A DNA stretch of 64,000 bases from NCBI GenBank assembly GCA_030248215.1, contig JASANG010002067.1, positions 1 to 64,000 of the forward strand, written 5' to 3'. Shown here piece by piece: positions 34,846 through 47,042 of this stretch (position 1 is the first letter of the stretch; every line of letters begins with the position of its first letter). A model generated the notes under the pieces. That model was not told the origin of the DNA. It was given only the letters and a program-made list of their open reading frames with translations, and searched no databases. Position numbers and translations under genes: made by a program. The DNA is from Enoplolaimus lenunculus (Eukaryota > Nematoda > Enoplea > Enoplida > Thoracostomopsidae).

Positions 34846-36990
34846 TTTTTGACAGTTGTTGTTCAACAGACACCAAGGGCCAAGTCGTAATTATAAACAA
34901 TAATATTAATTTTCGATGCTGAAAGAATTGGAGGGATTTGATTAAGTTTGGTAAACATATAGTTAACTAAGTATTGGTATAAAGTTTACCGTAATATTTT
35001 AGGTTAGTCGGCAGAACTGATTTTGGGACTATAACAAACAAGATCATTCTACTAATATATTGTAACATAAATCCTGAAAAGCTAAACTGCTGTATATACC
35101 GTCTGAGATTTCGCGATCCGGGCTCGACATTGCTGTTCGCAATGGATCAAACGGCTGTTTTTGGTTGATACCTGCCTAGCCGTTGGAGCCTGATACCGGG
35201 TCCGGCACTTAACCTATTTAAAAATCGGCTAAAACTTTATTGGCGCACGTCACATTTTAAACCAAATTTAACGACAACGGTTGAAAGTTTTAAGTCAGAA
35301 ACAACTCTCGAAGCTGTGAAAAGACAACACAACAACTTAATCATGTACTTTTTAATATAATCTTACTTAATCCATATGACTGATTTTTTGCGTCCGGTAA
35401 AATCATTAGCGAACCATAATTTTCAAATATTATATAATTCAACTCACGCAAGCGCACAGTTGTGTTCTAAAAATAGTACCTAACAAACTGGCAATTGGGG
35501 AGTTGAAATACAAATAGGCTTACGAGTCAAGAGGGCTACAACTTTCAAAACTTGACTTGTTAAATTTAACTGCACCAGGCAGGTAACTAGATATACTTAA
35601 GCATATACTACAGTTAATAGTGTTTACTGCAATTGGTGTGCCCCTTGTAGCAGACCTGTAACCAGCTCACCTTGCTATTGAAAGCAAACATTTTTAGCAG
35701 GGGCATACAGAGGTATTCGTTGCTTATAAGTTTAAGTTCAAGTATTAAGGAGGGCAAAACTTTTAAGAGTGGTTGAGCCCCCAATGCAACCCTTGGCTAC
35801 GCCCATCTTGAAGGTTTTAGGCCAAAAACTTTTGCAACCTCGATTTCAAACATTTTTAATTGATAAACCCGTCTGAAACATCCGTATTAAACAGACGATT
35901 TTTACCCACGTTTTTTAATACCGCCCATACCCTTATGGCAGTCCCTGGCGTTTCCAAATCTATAAATTGATCTGGGTCGACATCGGATCACGATCAGTAT
36001 ATTAGTTGGTGAAATACAATAGAAACATCATTAACGATTTTCAACCTGTCAGTTGGTTCACCAGGAAGAAAAAAGCATTTAGAAAACTGGGGATGTGGCC
36101 CCCGGAAGTACTCTCGGTATGGCTGCGCCAAAGCAGTCACAATCCATATCACCATGGCCCTATTGGGGTGGGGCACTCCAACGATGGGCCCCGCCATATC
36201 AATATTTTCAACAAAAAATAGCCGCTTATATACATTATTATTTGAAAAACGTTTAAATCATCGAAAAGGGCCCCCTGGAATTTTGGGGGCCCCTGCTAGC
36301 CTGCTCCTGCACTACGGTATGGCCCTCTGCGAGTTTTTTTCGTGAAATGCTCACTCATGCGCGCGATATGTTTCAAAACACAACTTGACTCAAAATGACA
36401 GATGAAATTAAAACTGAAAACAAATCAGTTTTTCGAAAACAGTTTTCAACAACAACTCGGTTGATTAAATTTGCTAGGGTGCACTGGACTTTACATTCGA
36501 TAAAAACAATCAAGGGTATAGCCAGGGTTAAGTCGTTGGAGCCAAAGTGTTCACTTTTGAGATTTATGTCTAGCGCTTTTACATACTTTACAGCTGGTAA
36601 CACAAGACCTCCAGTCGAATTTTTATAGAATGTACCTTTCATTTTTCAAACGTCTGGCTACGCTCATGACAACTATACTGCGTAGTATTTATAGGTTATG
36701 GAAAACAAAGGGTACGCGTGGTTACCACCTTTGGAACTGTAAAAATATGCGACCAAAGACTTTTCAGAAAAATTCTGTTAAAATTTGCTCACGATCCTTT
36801 AATCATCATCTTAATTCGACATTCGTTGTATACGGTACGTTGCTTTGACGATATGCAGGGCTGGAGCAGCCACCCACTATACCCATATTTGGAAGGAAGG
36901 CCCCAAAGAATGCTCACCAGCCTAACAAGAGTTTAAACAAAAAATTTGAAAACTGTCGGCGCTGACGAGATGAGAGTCTGGGACGCTTTG
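34846..36990. other. GPCR upstream region, no gene seen
   Basis: Between 36090 and 36320 lie GGGGCCCC-rich stretches (GGGGTGGGGCACTCC, GGGGGCCCCTGCTAGCC) like the short MITEs at 54661 and 57379. The receptor promoter should be within the first kilobase, but no clear core element is visible. Confidence 0.35.
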
Positions 36991-36994
36991 GTTT

Positions 36995-37095
36995 CTGCTT
37001 ATGTTATAGGCTTAGGATTAAGGTTATGTATGTTAGTGATAGCTTTTAGGCTTACGCGTAGTAGTCAGGCTCCTATACTTACATGGGTCTCATAA
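36995..37095. repeat. Family A MITE remnant
   Basis: ATAGGCTTAGGATTAAGG and TTTTAGGCTTACGCG, then TACTTACATGGGTCTC, which resembles the family A right terminus. Confidence 0.4.
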
Positions 37096-37193
37096 GCTAT
37101 TTGGATATAGGTTTAAAAATACCGCTATACGTCCCACAGTTGTTTGCTTTTCTACTGAGCAGTTGCTGTAAAAGTTGTTATAATTTGCACTAA

Positions 37194-37657
37194 GGGTTGC
37201 GCTACGCTTTTGTTGCGTTGCGCCGCCGCCCGTGACCCGCACGGTACCGTCCAACGCCGTTTGTCACCGTGCGGTATCGTACGCAAAAATTCACGTACGA
37301 TAACGCACGGTGCCGTACGGGTGACGCACGATGACGGACGGCGCCATACGGGTGACGGACGGTGTCGTAAGTGTGATGCACGATGACGGACGGCGCCGTA
37401 CGGTGACGTACGGTGACTGTGTTACGAAAATAAATTCTTAAAAAACATATCAAACGAAGTCAGAACGACGGTTCGGAAATAAAATCGCTTGTGATTTGGC
37501 CTTCAAAACACAACCGGATTGCCGTTAATGAAAGTTTCGGCTAAACTGTTCGATTTTAACGCGCTTGTTTATCGCAACACAATAATTAACGGATAAAAGT
37601 ACAAATCTGTTAACGGTTAATATTTTATACAAAAGATTATCAAAAGTGTAGCGCAGT
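37194..37657. mobile_element. Family E MITE, long copy
   Basis: Left end GGGTTGCGCTACGCTTTTG, interior of GGTGACGGACGGCGCCGTAC units (37250-37425), right end ATCAAAAGTGTAGCGCAG at about 37657. The right 200 bases are ordinary AT-rich sequence. Confidence 0.55.
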
Positions 37658-37913
37658 TTTCGTTCTTTATCAAAAATTCAGATAATGGTAAAGTTCGGCA
37701 TCATGACAAGTGATTTAGCGATCGTTTGTAATGAATATTTAATTGCGCAACAGAAAGATTATTACTTAAATTCGCTTTGATGATTGATTTTTAGCTGACG
37801 ATATGCAATACAAACACTTTGTATCTTTTCTTTATTAAGTTTTGAAAGTAAATTTACAATGATAGTCGATTAATTATGCAGCGTCTTGCAACAATTCTTG
37901 TTATCATTGCCTA

Positions 37914-38429
37914 CTATAGTGACCCAAATAAGAGGGGGTAATATAGGGGGTCCCCATTTTGATTCCCAATCAATAGAAGTCCGTATCCCTAATAAGAATT
38001 CGTAAGCGGAAAGTATCTCTGCACCTTAATAAGAATCCATAAAATGTCCAAGAGTCCGTATTCCTAATAAGAGTCCGTAAGTGGAAAGAGTCCCTAAACT
38101 CTAATAAGAGCCCATAAGTGTCAATTGTCTCCGATTGTAGTACATAAATGACTCCAGGACCGAATAAAGTTGATATCGAAACTTTAAAGTATACTCAAGT
38201 TCTGAAAGTAAATTCCTAAGCATAACCTTGTATTATCCCTCAAGCTCTTAATACAAGACAAATAAACGTTTAATTCAACGGATACTTATAATACCGGATA
38301 TATATCAGTAAAGAAGGGCGGTGGAGGACGGGTTAGAAATAAATAACAGTCCGTAACCGAATAACAAGAGGGTTACCGTCTGGAGAGGTCAAATATATAT
38401 CAGTCCCCCTCTTATTCGGGTCACTACGG
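37914..38429. mobile_element. Family B MITE, complete copy
   Basis: Flanked by TA (37912-37913 and 38430-38431). Ends CTATAGTGACCCAAATAAGA and, reversed, CCGTAGTGACCCGAATAAGA. The left half holds imperfect subrepeats of CCTAATAAGAGTCCGTAAG. TA target sites suggest Tc1/mariner-type mobilisation; there is no coding capacity. Confidence 0.8.
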
Positions 38430-38431
38430 TA

Positions 38432-40811
38432 TGCACGTAATAACCGGGTCTGTAGGTACAGGAGACCAGCGAGTCTCAGCCCCACCCCTGAAAAAATTTC
38501 GCCTCATCGAAACGTTCTGCAACGCGTGTAAAGTCTTGAGAAATAAATGTCATGCCCAATAGAAAACTGTTGGTATTTTCCCTCTCCACGAGCATGTTAA
38601 TCTGGCGCTATGGGCCAGTTAATAGCTCGAAATTGCAAAATCAAAATGTTATAACTGAATAATTACAACTATTGTAAACCGCGTTATACATAGCCTCCAC
38701 AGATGTCGACCAACTCTGTTCTTTCCATGAGGTAAAATTATAAAAGTGTTTGATCGACGGCGAGACAACAGATTTGGTTACCTAATAACATCCCCTTATT
38801 TCAAATTTTGCGCACGCAGCTGCAGATCGTGCATAAACGCAGTTATTATTCCGTGTTCTTAATAACCCTTTGCAAATACTCGTAGCAAATCAATAAGACA
38901 CCGTACAAGATCCAAGTGCTTCTAACTGCCAAAGCACCCGTATTATGTTAGAAAATAATTATAAATATGACTTACGTAAAATAAAAATTTAAACTTTTTT
39001 AAATTAGGTTTGCTTTAAATGCAAGACAAAGTTTCAGAGGTAAAATCGTATGGTAAAGTATTAAAATATAATTACGAACTATCGGTATTTAAAAAGATTT
39101 ATAAAGCAGATGCTTAAACTTCACAGAGAAAAAACAATACCGCTAAATGAACTAGAGGGATGCAGTTTAAAATAGGAACTTTGTAGTCTGATCTGGTAGG
39201 GTGTTTTGTAAACCCTATCGGACGGGTTTGACTGTTCATTGTCACAACCGGTGAACGGTATCATGGCATTTCGTCGCCCATGTAAAACTTATCAACCTTC
39301 ACAGCACACCAGACATTTCATGGTTCGGCCAACAGCTCGTTCGTCCGTCCAACAGTAATTAGTTAACTCTCTGTGGTGTAAGCCGAGGGTGTACGCAAAA
39401 GTTTTACAATGAGCTAAAATATAAAAATCCTTTTTACTCGTTTCCTCATAATTTTGTGGATGCATTCCGTGCAACCTCCGAAAAAATAATTTATGCCAAC
39501 TTTCACTATTGGTCAAATAAGATGTGGGCTAACTGAGGGCACGCGCACCTTATAGATCAACAACTTGTCGTCCGTTTAGGCTTGAACCTTAGACTTAGGC
39601 ATCAGCAGCTGCGCAGTTGCGGATTCAGAAATTTCTAAAAGACATGGTCGCATGAAATATAGTTTTAAAAAACCCCGCGAGCGATGCAAACGAATTGGCG
39701 AAAGCAATTTTATACCGAAACTTTAATACAAAAAGTTTTTAATGTTGTTGGGAGCCTAGGCCAGGATGCCCCGCTGTAACAGCCAGTTGGTAAACCGACA
39801 AGTTGTTGAATAACGAGCTGTCGTAGATTTGTGGCGAGGAAACAAAAACAGCATAATACGTACATCTTTTGAATGCTCCAGCCCCCTCAAACTGAAATAA
39901 TTAAAAATGATTTACAATGGTCCATGATTGCTATAATGAAGGCAACGACCCACTGGGTATACAGTATTTGATTACGTATAAGTCATAAAGGCCGTATGAA
40001 TCTTCAAACGTTGTTCACATATTTGAAAACAGCGGCCGCATAGGCCCCATATGCAGACGATAAGCCGCATTACGCAAGTTATTTCCTTAAAAATTCGGAT
40101 CCTCCTAGAAAACTTTAGCTCAACTTGTAAATGAACCGCATGTACGACATATTTTCATCAAACTATCGAAATTTGCCAGGACCTGATGCACTTGCCATGA
40201 TCGATAATGCCTATGCGGTCATATCAACCGTAAAAGCCTTACCTATTGGAAGACATGGTTCCAGGAAGATTGAGGAACCGGGAAGCATATATATATTTAG
40301 GCTTAGGTGTAGGGATTAGGCGTAGGCTTCAAGCTTAGTTGCCAGGGCCTTATAGGTAACATTAGGCATACCTGTAATAAATGCGGATAAAATCTCTTAC
40401 AATAAATCTCGAATTTTAACATAATCATATCTATTAAACCGTTCTAAAAGTATCTGTCGTTGTAATTTTTAAATTGGAATTTAATTTATGGCTTCAGTTT
40501 ATACAGCACTATGATTATTAATATTATTGAAACACTGGGGTAGATGAAAGCACGGAACTATCCAATGGGGGGCCACTCGATCGAATACCACAGCGGGACC
40601 AAACTTGTAGCCAGAGGGGGCTTCCTTTAATGGCTTCATTCACTACACAGATCTTAAAATAACCGCTGAGTTGCTAAATGTTAATAAATTTTCTGGCTTG
40701 TTATGCTCGTTGGCGTACAATTTTACACCATAAAATGAATCACACTGCTTGTGATGTGTGATTTATTTTAAACATGGGCTCACTTTCTAGATACACCATT
40801 TTGCAACTTTT
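38432..40811. other. No gene seen
   Basis: Unique AT-rich DNA with a short TTAGGC array at 40297-40345. Short frames only. Confidence 0.4.
40270..40360. repeat. TTAGGC-type array fragment
   Basis: TTTAGGCTTAGGTGTAGGGA and TTAGGCGTAGGCTTCAAGC; no termini. Confidence 0.35.
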
Positions 40812-40819
40812 GTGTGGAA

Positions 40820-41917
40820 CAGGGTGCCACCGGATATCCGGATCCACCTCCGTCTCCGGCAAAAATCGGCATCCGGCTCCGGCTCCGGTATTTTTTCTTG
40901 CCGGATATTTGTTTAAAAAATTTGAAAAAATGAAACTAATTGACTTAGATTGACTTACTTTTATATCTTTATTGTGTTATAATTGTGTTATGTAGACCAT
41001 TTTAAAGTTTTGAATAAGGTACGTATATTGGATAGCAGGGTGGTAACGACAAGAATAGAAGATCCAAAAAGATATATGCCGTAAAAAGTGAGCTGCCAAG
41101 TTATCAATTTTATTGATTATCTGCATGCATACGTATTTATTAGAACTCAAGTAACTGAAACTACATTCACTGTGGAAACCAGTTTCATATTTGCTTCAAT
41201 CTTAAGGCGATTAATTCAGTTGAGAACAAGTGTAACTTCCCATTCGAAAATTTTTTCTCAGAACGTAGTTCCCATTCCAAAATTCTGGCTAGGCCTCTGG
41301 TTGCATGCCGGCCACTTTGTACTTTACGTTGCAGTTAACGTGGAGATAAGTCAAAACTAAGCTTAAGCGAAACAATAGCCTTAAATCCTAAGCTACATAC
41401 ACCTCTATTTTATAGTATCTCACAAAAACTGGACGCCCGACCGTAAAAGTAAGACGGGCCAAACGAATATTGTAACTGAACGCAACGTTACATAAACAGA
41501 ATAATGGAATAGGTTCATTGTTAAAGTGGACGCTTTGTCTCGAAAACACTTTTAATATACGCAGGCCACGGAAGGAAGAATTATGAGTTACGTTCTGATA
41601 TCTGAATGCTACTTAGATACTTTATTTTAGTTTTTTGCTTGAATTTCCGTTATTTATGGAAATATTTACTTAAAAATGTATGTTGGTGGTAATTTTTGAG
41701 TGATAGGCTATTAATTCACGAAAAAACTCATAGTTAGTGCGCTCAATCAGTAATTCAAACAGTAATATGATTTAATAAACCGGAATACAAACTATAAACT
41801 TATAAAGGAATATTAGATTAAATTAACAATCGAATTAACTATCCGGCTCCAGCTCCGGCTGGATATTAGATTATCCGGCTCCGGCTCCGTCAGTTTTTGG
41901 TATCCGGTCGCACCCTG
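40820..41917. mobile_element. Family D hAT-type non-autonomous element, complete
   Basis: Begins CAGGGTGCCACCGGATATCC and ends GGTATCCGGTCGCACCCTG, inverted over about 16 bases. It is flanked by perfect 8-bp direct repeats GTGTGGAA at 40812-40819 and 41918-41925, the target duplication expected of hAT transposases. Subterminal CCGGCTCCGGCTCCGG blocks lie at both ends. The 1 kb AT-rich interior shows no transposase. Confidence 0.9.
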
Positions 41918-42451
41918 GTGTGGAACTGTTTTTGGAAGGGTGTCTTCACAGCTATCAAACACGACCGTGAACTCGGACAACCAAAGATTAAACACCGAAA
42001 AATTCTGGATCCACTACTACGCTGGGGGCCCAACCTGGAGTTTGGACGGATTCCCCATCCCGGTCGGCTCGTGCGGGGGGGTTGGGGTTACTCCCCCACA
42101 AAGCAAAACTAACGCAGAAAATTTTCTTTTACAACTTTGTATGAAATGAACATGGCACGTGTGCAAGTAGAGGGATAGGTGAGTAATGGGATATATCCCT
42201 TACGCCTACCAAAATTTTTACTAAGGTATGACTCGGATCTTTGAGGTTACAAAGTTTCTTATACATGAGATGTTATGCCGTTTTATTTGTGATTAATCTC
42301 AATTGAACAGTCGTACTCTTACATAGTTAATTTTGTTGACAAAGATCGTGGTTTGCGTGTGGATTCATGTACACGGTGCGCAATGTGTTAAAAATAAGTT
42401 TGGTACCAGTGACATTTTGGCCACCCATTCTGAGATCCCGGATCCGCCACT

Positions 42452-42498
42452 GCTGGCTACATGCTTGTACCACAGCTGGCTACATGGTTGTACCACAG
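42452..42498. repeat. 23-bp tandem duplication
   Basis: CTGGCTACATGNTTGTACCA followed by CAG occurs twice in succession. Confidence 0.6.
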
Positions 42499-43278
42499 CC
42501 GACTGGACTGATCCCAAACCAAAATCTTCAATTGAAATTAAGAACAAAATGGTGTTTGATCTTTGCAGGCTCCTGCCAGAAGAAAATTCTGCATTCGCAA
42601 TCTGGTAAAAGACATTCTTAAAAAGGTATACTTTGTAGGAAATGGCTGTATATCCATGAAACCTACGATCCGTAGGAAGAAACAGGTACATTCGCTAATT
42701 ATTGTAAGACACTAAAAGTCTCATAGACATTCTAGAATAACGGTATTGGTTTAGTTTTTCGTTCGGATGCTTGTTTAAATGTAAATAGCCGCTGTATGAG
42801 CAGTGTTTTAATTCTTAACGGATACTACTAATCTACATATGTATGCGGTATTAAAATGATTGCACGCAATAGTGATGATAGAAAAAAGCAGCAAAAAATC
42901 GCTAATGACGATATGGCTGCACGAATACTTTATAGCACAGGCACGATCTTTTGGTTTTAGTAAATCGCATTATGACTCTAGAAAAGACCTTCCAATTTAT
43001 CTTAGCAAATTCGTAGCCAGAGTGAGGCAGGGGTTCGGTGCCGTAGTCAAAAGGGGCCAGGGCGAAGTTACAGCCCTCCACTTTGGAAAAATTTTGCCCC
43101 TCCCCTAAAAATTTTTTAACCTTGTCTGTAAGGCATCGAAAACCCTTGCATGCGTATGCCCGTCCTGAAAATTTTTAGCCCCCCTCTAGAGCGGTGAGCT
43201 GGCAACGGGCATGCAAGGGAAGCTGAGCCAATCCTTGAAAAAAGATGCCCAATAGCAAAGTTTGAACATCAGTAGTAG

Positions 43279-43451
43279 TTATGTAAAATAATTGGATGCC
43301 GGTCGCGAAAATTTTTTAGCCCCTGAAATTTTAATTTTGAGGTTATCGGTCTGTACAACGTTAGGAATAGTGCGCGTTAACGCGGAGTGTACTATATCTT
43401 TTGCGGCATCGGTTTTGGTTTCAGACAAGTAATTGACATCTTCTTCTAACG
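43279..43451 (-). CDS. Candidate 3' coding exon of an unrecognised gene
   Basis: After acceptor TTTTATCAG the frame reads LEEDVNYLSETKTDAAKDIV, then HSALTRTIPNVVQ and DNLKIKISG to a TAA at 43279. Composition and codon use (GCG, ACG, CGC codons in AT-rich DNA) look coding, although the last dozen residues lie in repeat-like DNA. Thirty bases upstream is a strong donor, CCC/GTAAGT, closing another short open stretch that starts after TTTGCATAG; the reading frames across that 30-base gap do not fit a simple intron. The same frame as the exon extends upstream as AVDACFDVVQFVFTR, broken by one TGA. It may be a real last exon or a decayed gene piece. I do not recognise the protein. Confidence 0.35.
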
Positions 43452-43614
43452 CTGATAAAACCAAATTGAACGTGAACTTACGGGTTCAACGTGTAAAAAC
43501 AAACTGCACCACATCGAAGCAAGCATCGACAGCCTATGCAAAATTCCCTTATCACAATTCAGACAATTTGTGTACATCTGACATCTTCTCGGAGCGACAA
43601 TTTGATACCCACTA

Positions 43615-43800
43615 TTAGGTTTAAGGTTTAGGATTAGGCAAAGGCTTAGGATTACGCTTAGGATTTTCAATACAGTATTTCCCGATAATTTGTTTAAAAC
43701 TGAAATCTTGTCGGCTCGACAATTTGATACTAATCATTAGGTTTAGGCTTATGATTAGGCAATGGCTTAAGATTACGCTTAGGACTTTCAATACAGTGTT
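43615..43800. repeat. Duplicated TTAGG-containing block
   Basis: Two related segments (about 43585-43680 and 43708-43805) each run ATTTGATAC..ATTAGGTTTA..GGATTACGCTTAGGA..TTTCAATACAGT: a tandem duplication of about 120 bp including a family A-like array. Confidence 0.55.
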
Positions 43801-43866
43801 TAGAATTACAGTAGCCATAGCATGTAACATCATAAGACATCAGATGAGATTTCCTTCGCTTTAAGC

Positions 43867-44035
43867 GGCCCATGCGTAGATCAGGGGCACACCGTTTTTC
43901 TGTGGGTCTGCTAAAGAGTAAACTTAAGGTTTAGACTAATTTTTGCGCCGGCTTCGGCGGCTTAGGTTTAGGTTTAGGTTTACGCTTGGGCTTAGGACAC
44001 TTCAGGCTTAGGCTTAGGAATATACGTATGCTACG
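43867..44035. mobile_element. Family A MITE overlapping the secreted-peptide frame
   Basis: Left end GGCCCATGCGTAGATCAGGG and interior TTAGGTTTAGGTTTAGG; the right end is lost near GCTACGGTAATGG. Its array encodes the Lys-Pro tail of the minus-strand frame 43931-44212. Confidence 0.6.
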
Positions 44036-44212
44036 GTAATGGCATTGATCCCTACGCTGGTCATTCAAGCACACGTTGATTTGATAATGTCTTCTAAAAC
44101 CAGAACGATCGCAAGAGACCGTGTTTTGTATCCTTGCTGCTGCACACAGAAATGCAACAAGAATTATGAATGATAGAAGGTAAAAGTGAAAAAACTTTTT
44201 ATTTTTTGCCAT
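43931..44212 (-). CDS. Candidate small secreted protein, 93 aa, with a MITE-derived tail
   Basis: ATG in context TGAATGGC. The start, MAKNKKFFHFYLLSFIILVA, continues into FLCAAA: a basic n-region, a long hydrophobic core and small residues at about 25-28, a convincing signal peptide. The mature part has four or five cysteines. From about residue 60 the sequence is KPKRKPKPKPKPPKP-like and derives from the CCTAAG array of a family A MITE (43867-44035), so the tail is captured transposon DNA. Either the true gene splices out before the element, or the element supplies the stop codon of a young small gene, or the frame is fortuitous. No homologue recognised. Confidence 0.35.
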   Translation of the reverse strand: MAKNKKFFHFYLLSFIILVAFLCAAARIQNTVSCDRSGFRRHYQINVCLNDQRRDQCHYRSIRIFLSLSLKCPKPKRKPKPKPKPPKPAQKLV

Positions 44213-44287
44213 TCAAATCTTGACCTAACTTATCAGCGTGTTACTTGAATCACAAAACCCCATACTATGAATATTACGCCTTTCAAG

Positions 44288-44461
44288 GGCCAAATCGTTA
44301 GTTCGTAAAACTATAATTGAATAAGCCTAAGCTTTAGACTATCTTTTGCTTATGCTTATGCTTAGGCTTAGCTTATACGCTCATATTTAAACTGGCGTTT
44401 AGGCTTAGGTTTAGGATTCTGATTATATATGCTACTGTTACGCCCCTCAAAACATTGGCCC
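44288..44461. mobile_element. Family A MITE
   Basis: Left GGCCAAATCGTTAG, right CTGTTACGCCCCTCAAAACATTGGCC; interior TTATGCTTATGCTTAGGC. Confidence 0.55.
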
Positions 44462-45372
44462 AAATTGTCCTAAACTAGACATTCGCTAATATACATAAGT
44501 AACAATTGCCAAATTGAAGTGCAAGAGCAATTAGGTATGTACAAGCGGTTGCAACAGCACTCACTGGGTTTTTTGAAAACAAGACTTATGCAGGTAGATA
44601 CTGACTGAATAAAAAAGTTAGCCACGCCCACGACATGATCAATTTACTAAAAGCAGTTTTTTAGAACCTACAATAACACTCAAATGTCTTCTAGCCGTAC
44701 AAAAGGTTAAGATAAGTTTGGATGACTTTAATCAATACTACCTGAGTAGATGTAGGTCTATATTCACTCTGTGACATTTGCGAGCTCTCGCAATCAGCTT
44801 CTGTGATAAATAAGCAACTGGGTTGTTATGCGACTACGGATCGGGCGATGTGGAGCTAGACTCAGGCCACCCCATTTACATTTCTGTTATATCTTGATCG
44901 GTACGTTATCTGCAAGCCGACGTTTGCTCGAAAATGGTCGTATTTGAGATTTTTTCACATTTGGGCTTCTCACGACCGCATCTGATTATTTTACACAAAA
45001 ATTTGAATTTTTGAAAAATTCGCTTTTCTTCCACAATCAGGCGATTAGCTAACGAGGTACAAAACGCACAGCTGCTCTGTTCCATATTTCCTAAGCCATT
45101 TTTTATTAAGGCAGGTAGGTAAAGTAAAAAATAATGCTTATTGGTGCGTCATTGCCGCACACATCACCTATTATACGCTTTGCTGAAAAGTTCCACTTGC
45201 ACACCGCAACCCATTTATAGTGATTGGTAATTATTGTACAGTAAAAAGTTTACCATTCTTATAAATTAGATATCACTTGTGTAGGACTGATACAAGAGAA
45301 CAGTACCTAAAGAACAGTTACAATAGATTAAACAGCTTTACAAAACCGTTTTTAAACTCTTTTCACCAATTG

Positions 45373-46649
45373 TTAGCGATATAAGTTAATATATTTGCTT
45401 CTATAACATTGCCAGTTACAAGGGAATTGATAAGTAGTACTTAAGTATTCCTTTGTATCCGCCAACGTGAAGTAGTCCAAGAACACGATTGCTAACAGAG
45501 CCTGAAACAAATTTTTATTAAGATTTAATGACTAAACGTACGTTTAGTTTCTCACTCGCTTCGCTCGTGAAGTTTTTTCCGCTAATATATATTTCACGCG
45601 GTCTCTAGTCAAAAATTACTGGATATGACAGCGGTTTCCAGGTAGCGAGCTGTCATTGGTTTTCCACTTGCTAAGTTTTCGGATAAAGCACTGTTTTATT
45701 TTGCCGAACTTCAAGCTGAAGTTTATTGGTTTTTATGAAGGTTTTAGGATTTTCCAACGAACAAAATGCCGAAAAAGATGTTAAAACCAAACTTTTACTT
45801 GAAGATGTTGGTTATATATTTCAACGCTGAAAGTAAAACTAAACTACATGAACACTGTTCAGAAAGCGATTTTAAGCAGTGAATATATACCGCGGGGCAA
45901 CTAGATCCTTCCAGTCAATAAACCAACAAATGATTTAGAATTGTTGCATAGGGGTTTAATACTACAATTACGTTTAGCTTCTCACGTGTTTTGCTTGCCA
46001 GCATTTTTTCATAGTTTGATGCGCGCAAAAGCGGTGGATCTAGCGTATCTATAGATCGAGTTATTCCTTCGAATCCACACAAAACTTAAATGTCTTAGTG
46101 AACACATCAATTGTATTAAATTAATGTGCTGAGTATTCCGTTCGCTTCGCACGCGAATTTTGCCTAACTCAGCATTTACTGTAACTTCTCATTGGGTCGA
46201 CTGCCTGTTTCGTACCTTCCCATCGACACAGCGGTTACAGAATCACGAGGGTGTGGAGCTGTGAGCATTAGTCCATTTTGAAATGGTCTCAAAGCCGAAA
46301 AGTAATAAGGGCATTAGGCGTTAAAAAAGGATTACACAAGCTTAGCCAGAAGCCTTTTTATCAAAACAAACGCTAACAGTCAACTACCTGTACATGCAGA
46401 ACATAGGGTAGAGTGGCATCCAAGCGTGGATAATTACTGGAGTCAAAAGATAACCACGCAGACGTTTGATTGCAGCAATCTTTGAAACTAAAATGTTTAC
46501 AGTTTCAATTTCAAAGTTACGTGCTGCGTTAAAGTTTAATTCAAACAAAATTATAATGTGCCAACTATTCAATTTCTTTACAAAATCCTTCGTCCAAGCC
46601 CGAAGCCTGCTCATCACAAATAGAAAGTCTTATTTGGCATTGGAGCCAT
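45373..46649 (-). CDS. Candidate small three-exon gene, 86-aa single-pass membrane protein
   Basis: Minus-strand exons 46618-46649 (ATG, MAPMPNKTFY, phase 2, weak donor TT/GTGATG), 46388-46487 (acceptor ACATTTTAG, donor CAG/GTAGTT, phase 0) and 45373-45501 (acceptor TTTGTTTCAG, TAA at 45373) join in frame. Exon 2 reads FKDCCNQTSAWLSF and YPRLDATLPYVLHVQ; exon 3 begins ALLAIVFLDYF, a possible membrane segment, and ends CNWQCYRSKYINLYR. NKT and NQT are potential glycosylation sites. Against it: the first donor is weak and a second frame across exon 2 is open for 76 codons. A polyadenylation signal (AATAAA) lies at 45102-45107. No family recognised. Confidence 0.3.
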
Positions 46650-46850
46650 AAGGATGGCGCCACAATTTTTGACTATTTTAATGCCTTTCGGTGCCGCCTG
46701 GCGCCGGATCACACATGCCAAACGGTGCCGGACGCTATCGAAAAATGATTGAGGTATACATAGAAAATATTTGGTTTGTTGCTGGTCGGTGTCGCACCAT
46801 ATCTAATTACACCACTTCACCAAAAGCATAGTTCAGGGACGCGGAACAGA

Positions 46851-46981
46851 TTATTTTTTAGGGTTGTCAAGCAAAAGCACACTTTCGCTTTTGGCCGATC
46901 TGTTAGGGAATGCCGTGTTTAGCAGGATAATACGGTCAACGAAGAAGCAGAGCAGATTAATAAGTACTGCATGAGTGATAC
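46851..46981 (-). CDS. Candidate last exon of a membrane protein
   Basis: After acceptor GGTTCTCACAG the frame reads ITHAVLINLLCFFVDRIILL, then NTAFPNRSAKSES and VLLLDNPKK to a TAA at 46851. A hydrophobic segment followed by a short Ser/Lys tail looks like the end of a multi-pass membrane protein. Earlier exons would lie above 46990, but the next 900 bases are MITEs and I found none with confidence. Confidence 0.3.
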
Positions 46982-47042
46982 CTGTGAGAACCCAGTAATT
47001 TTTTTTGCATTTATTGTATTAAATTCCAACACTAAACCTTAT

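Noticed and set aside
41088-41360. hAT transposase remnant in the 40820-41917 element
   Set aside because: The only sizeable frame there shows no hAT motifs; the element looks non-autonomous.
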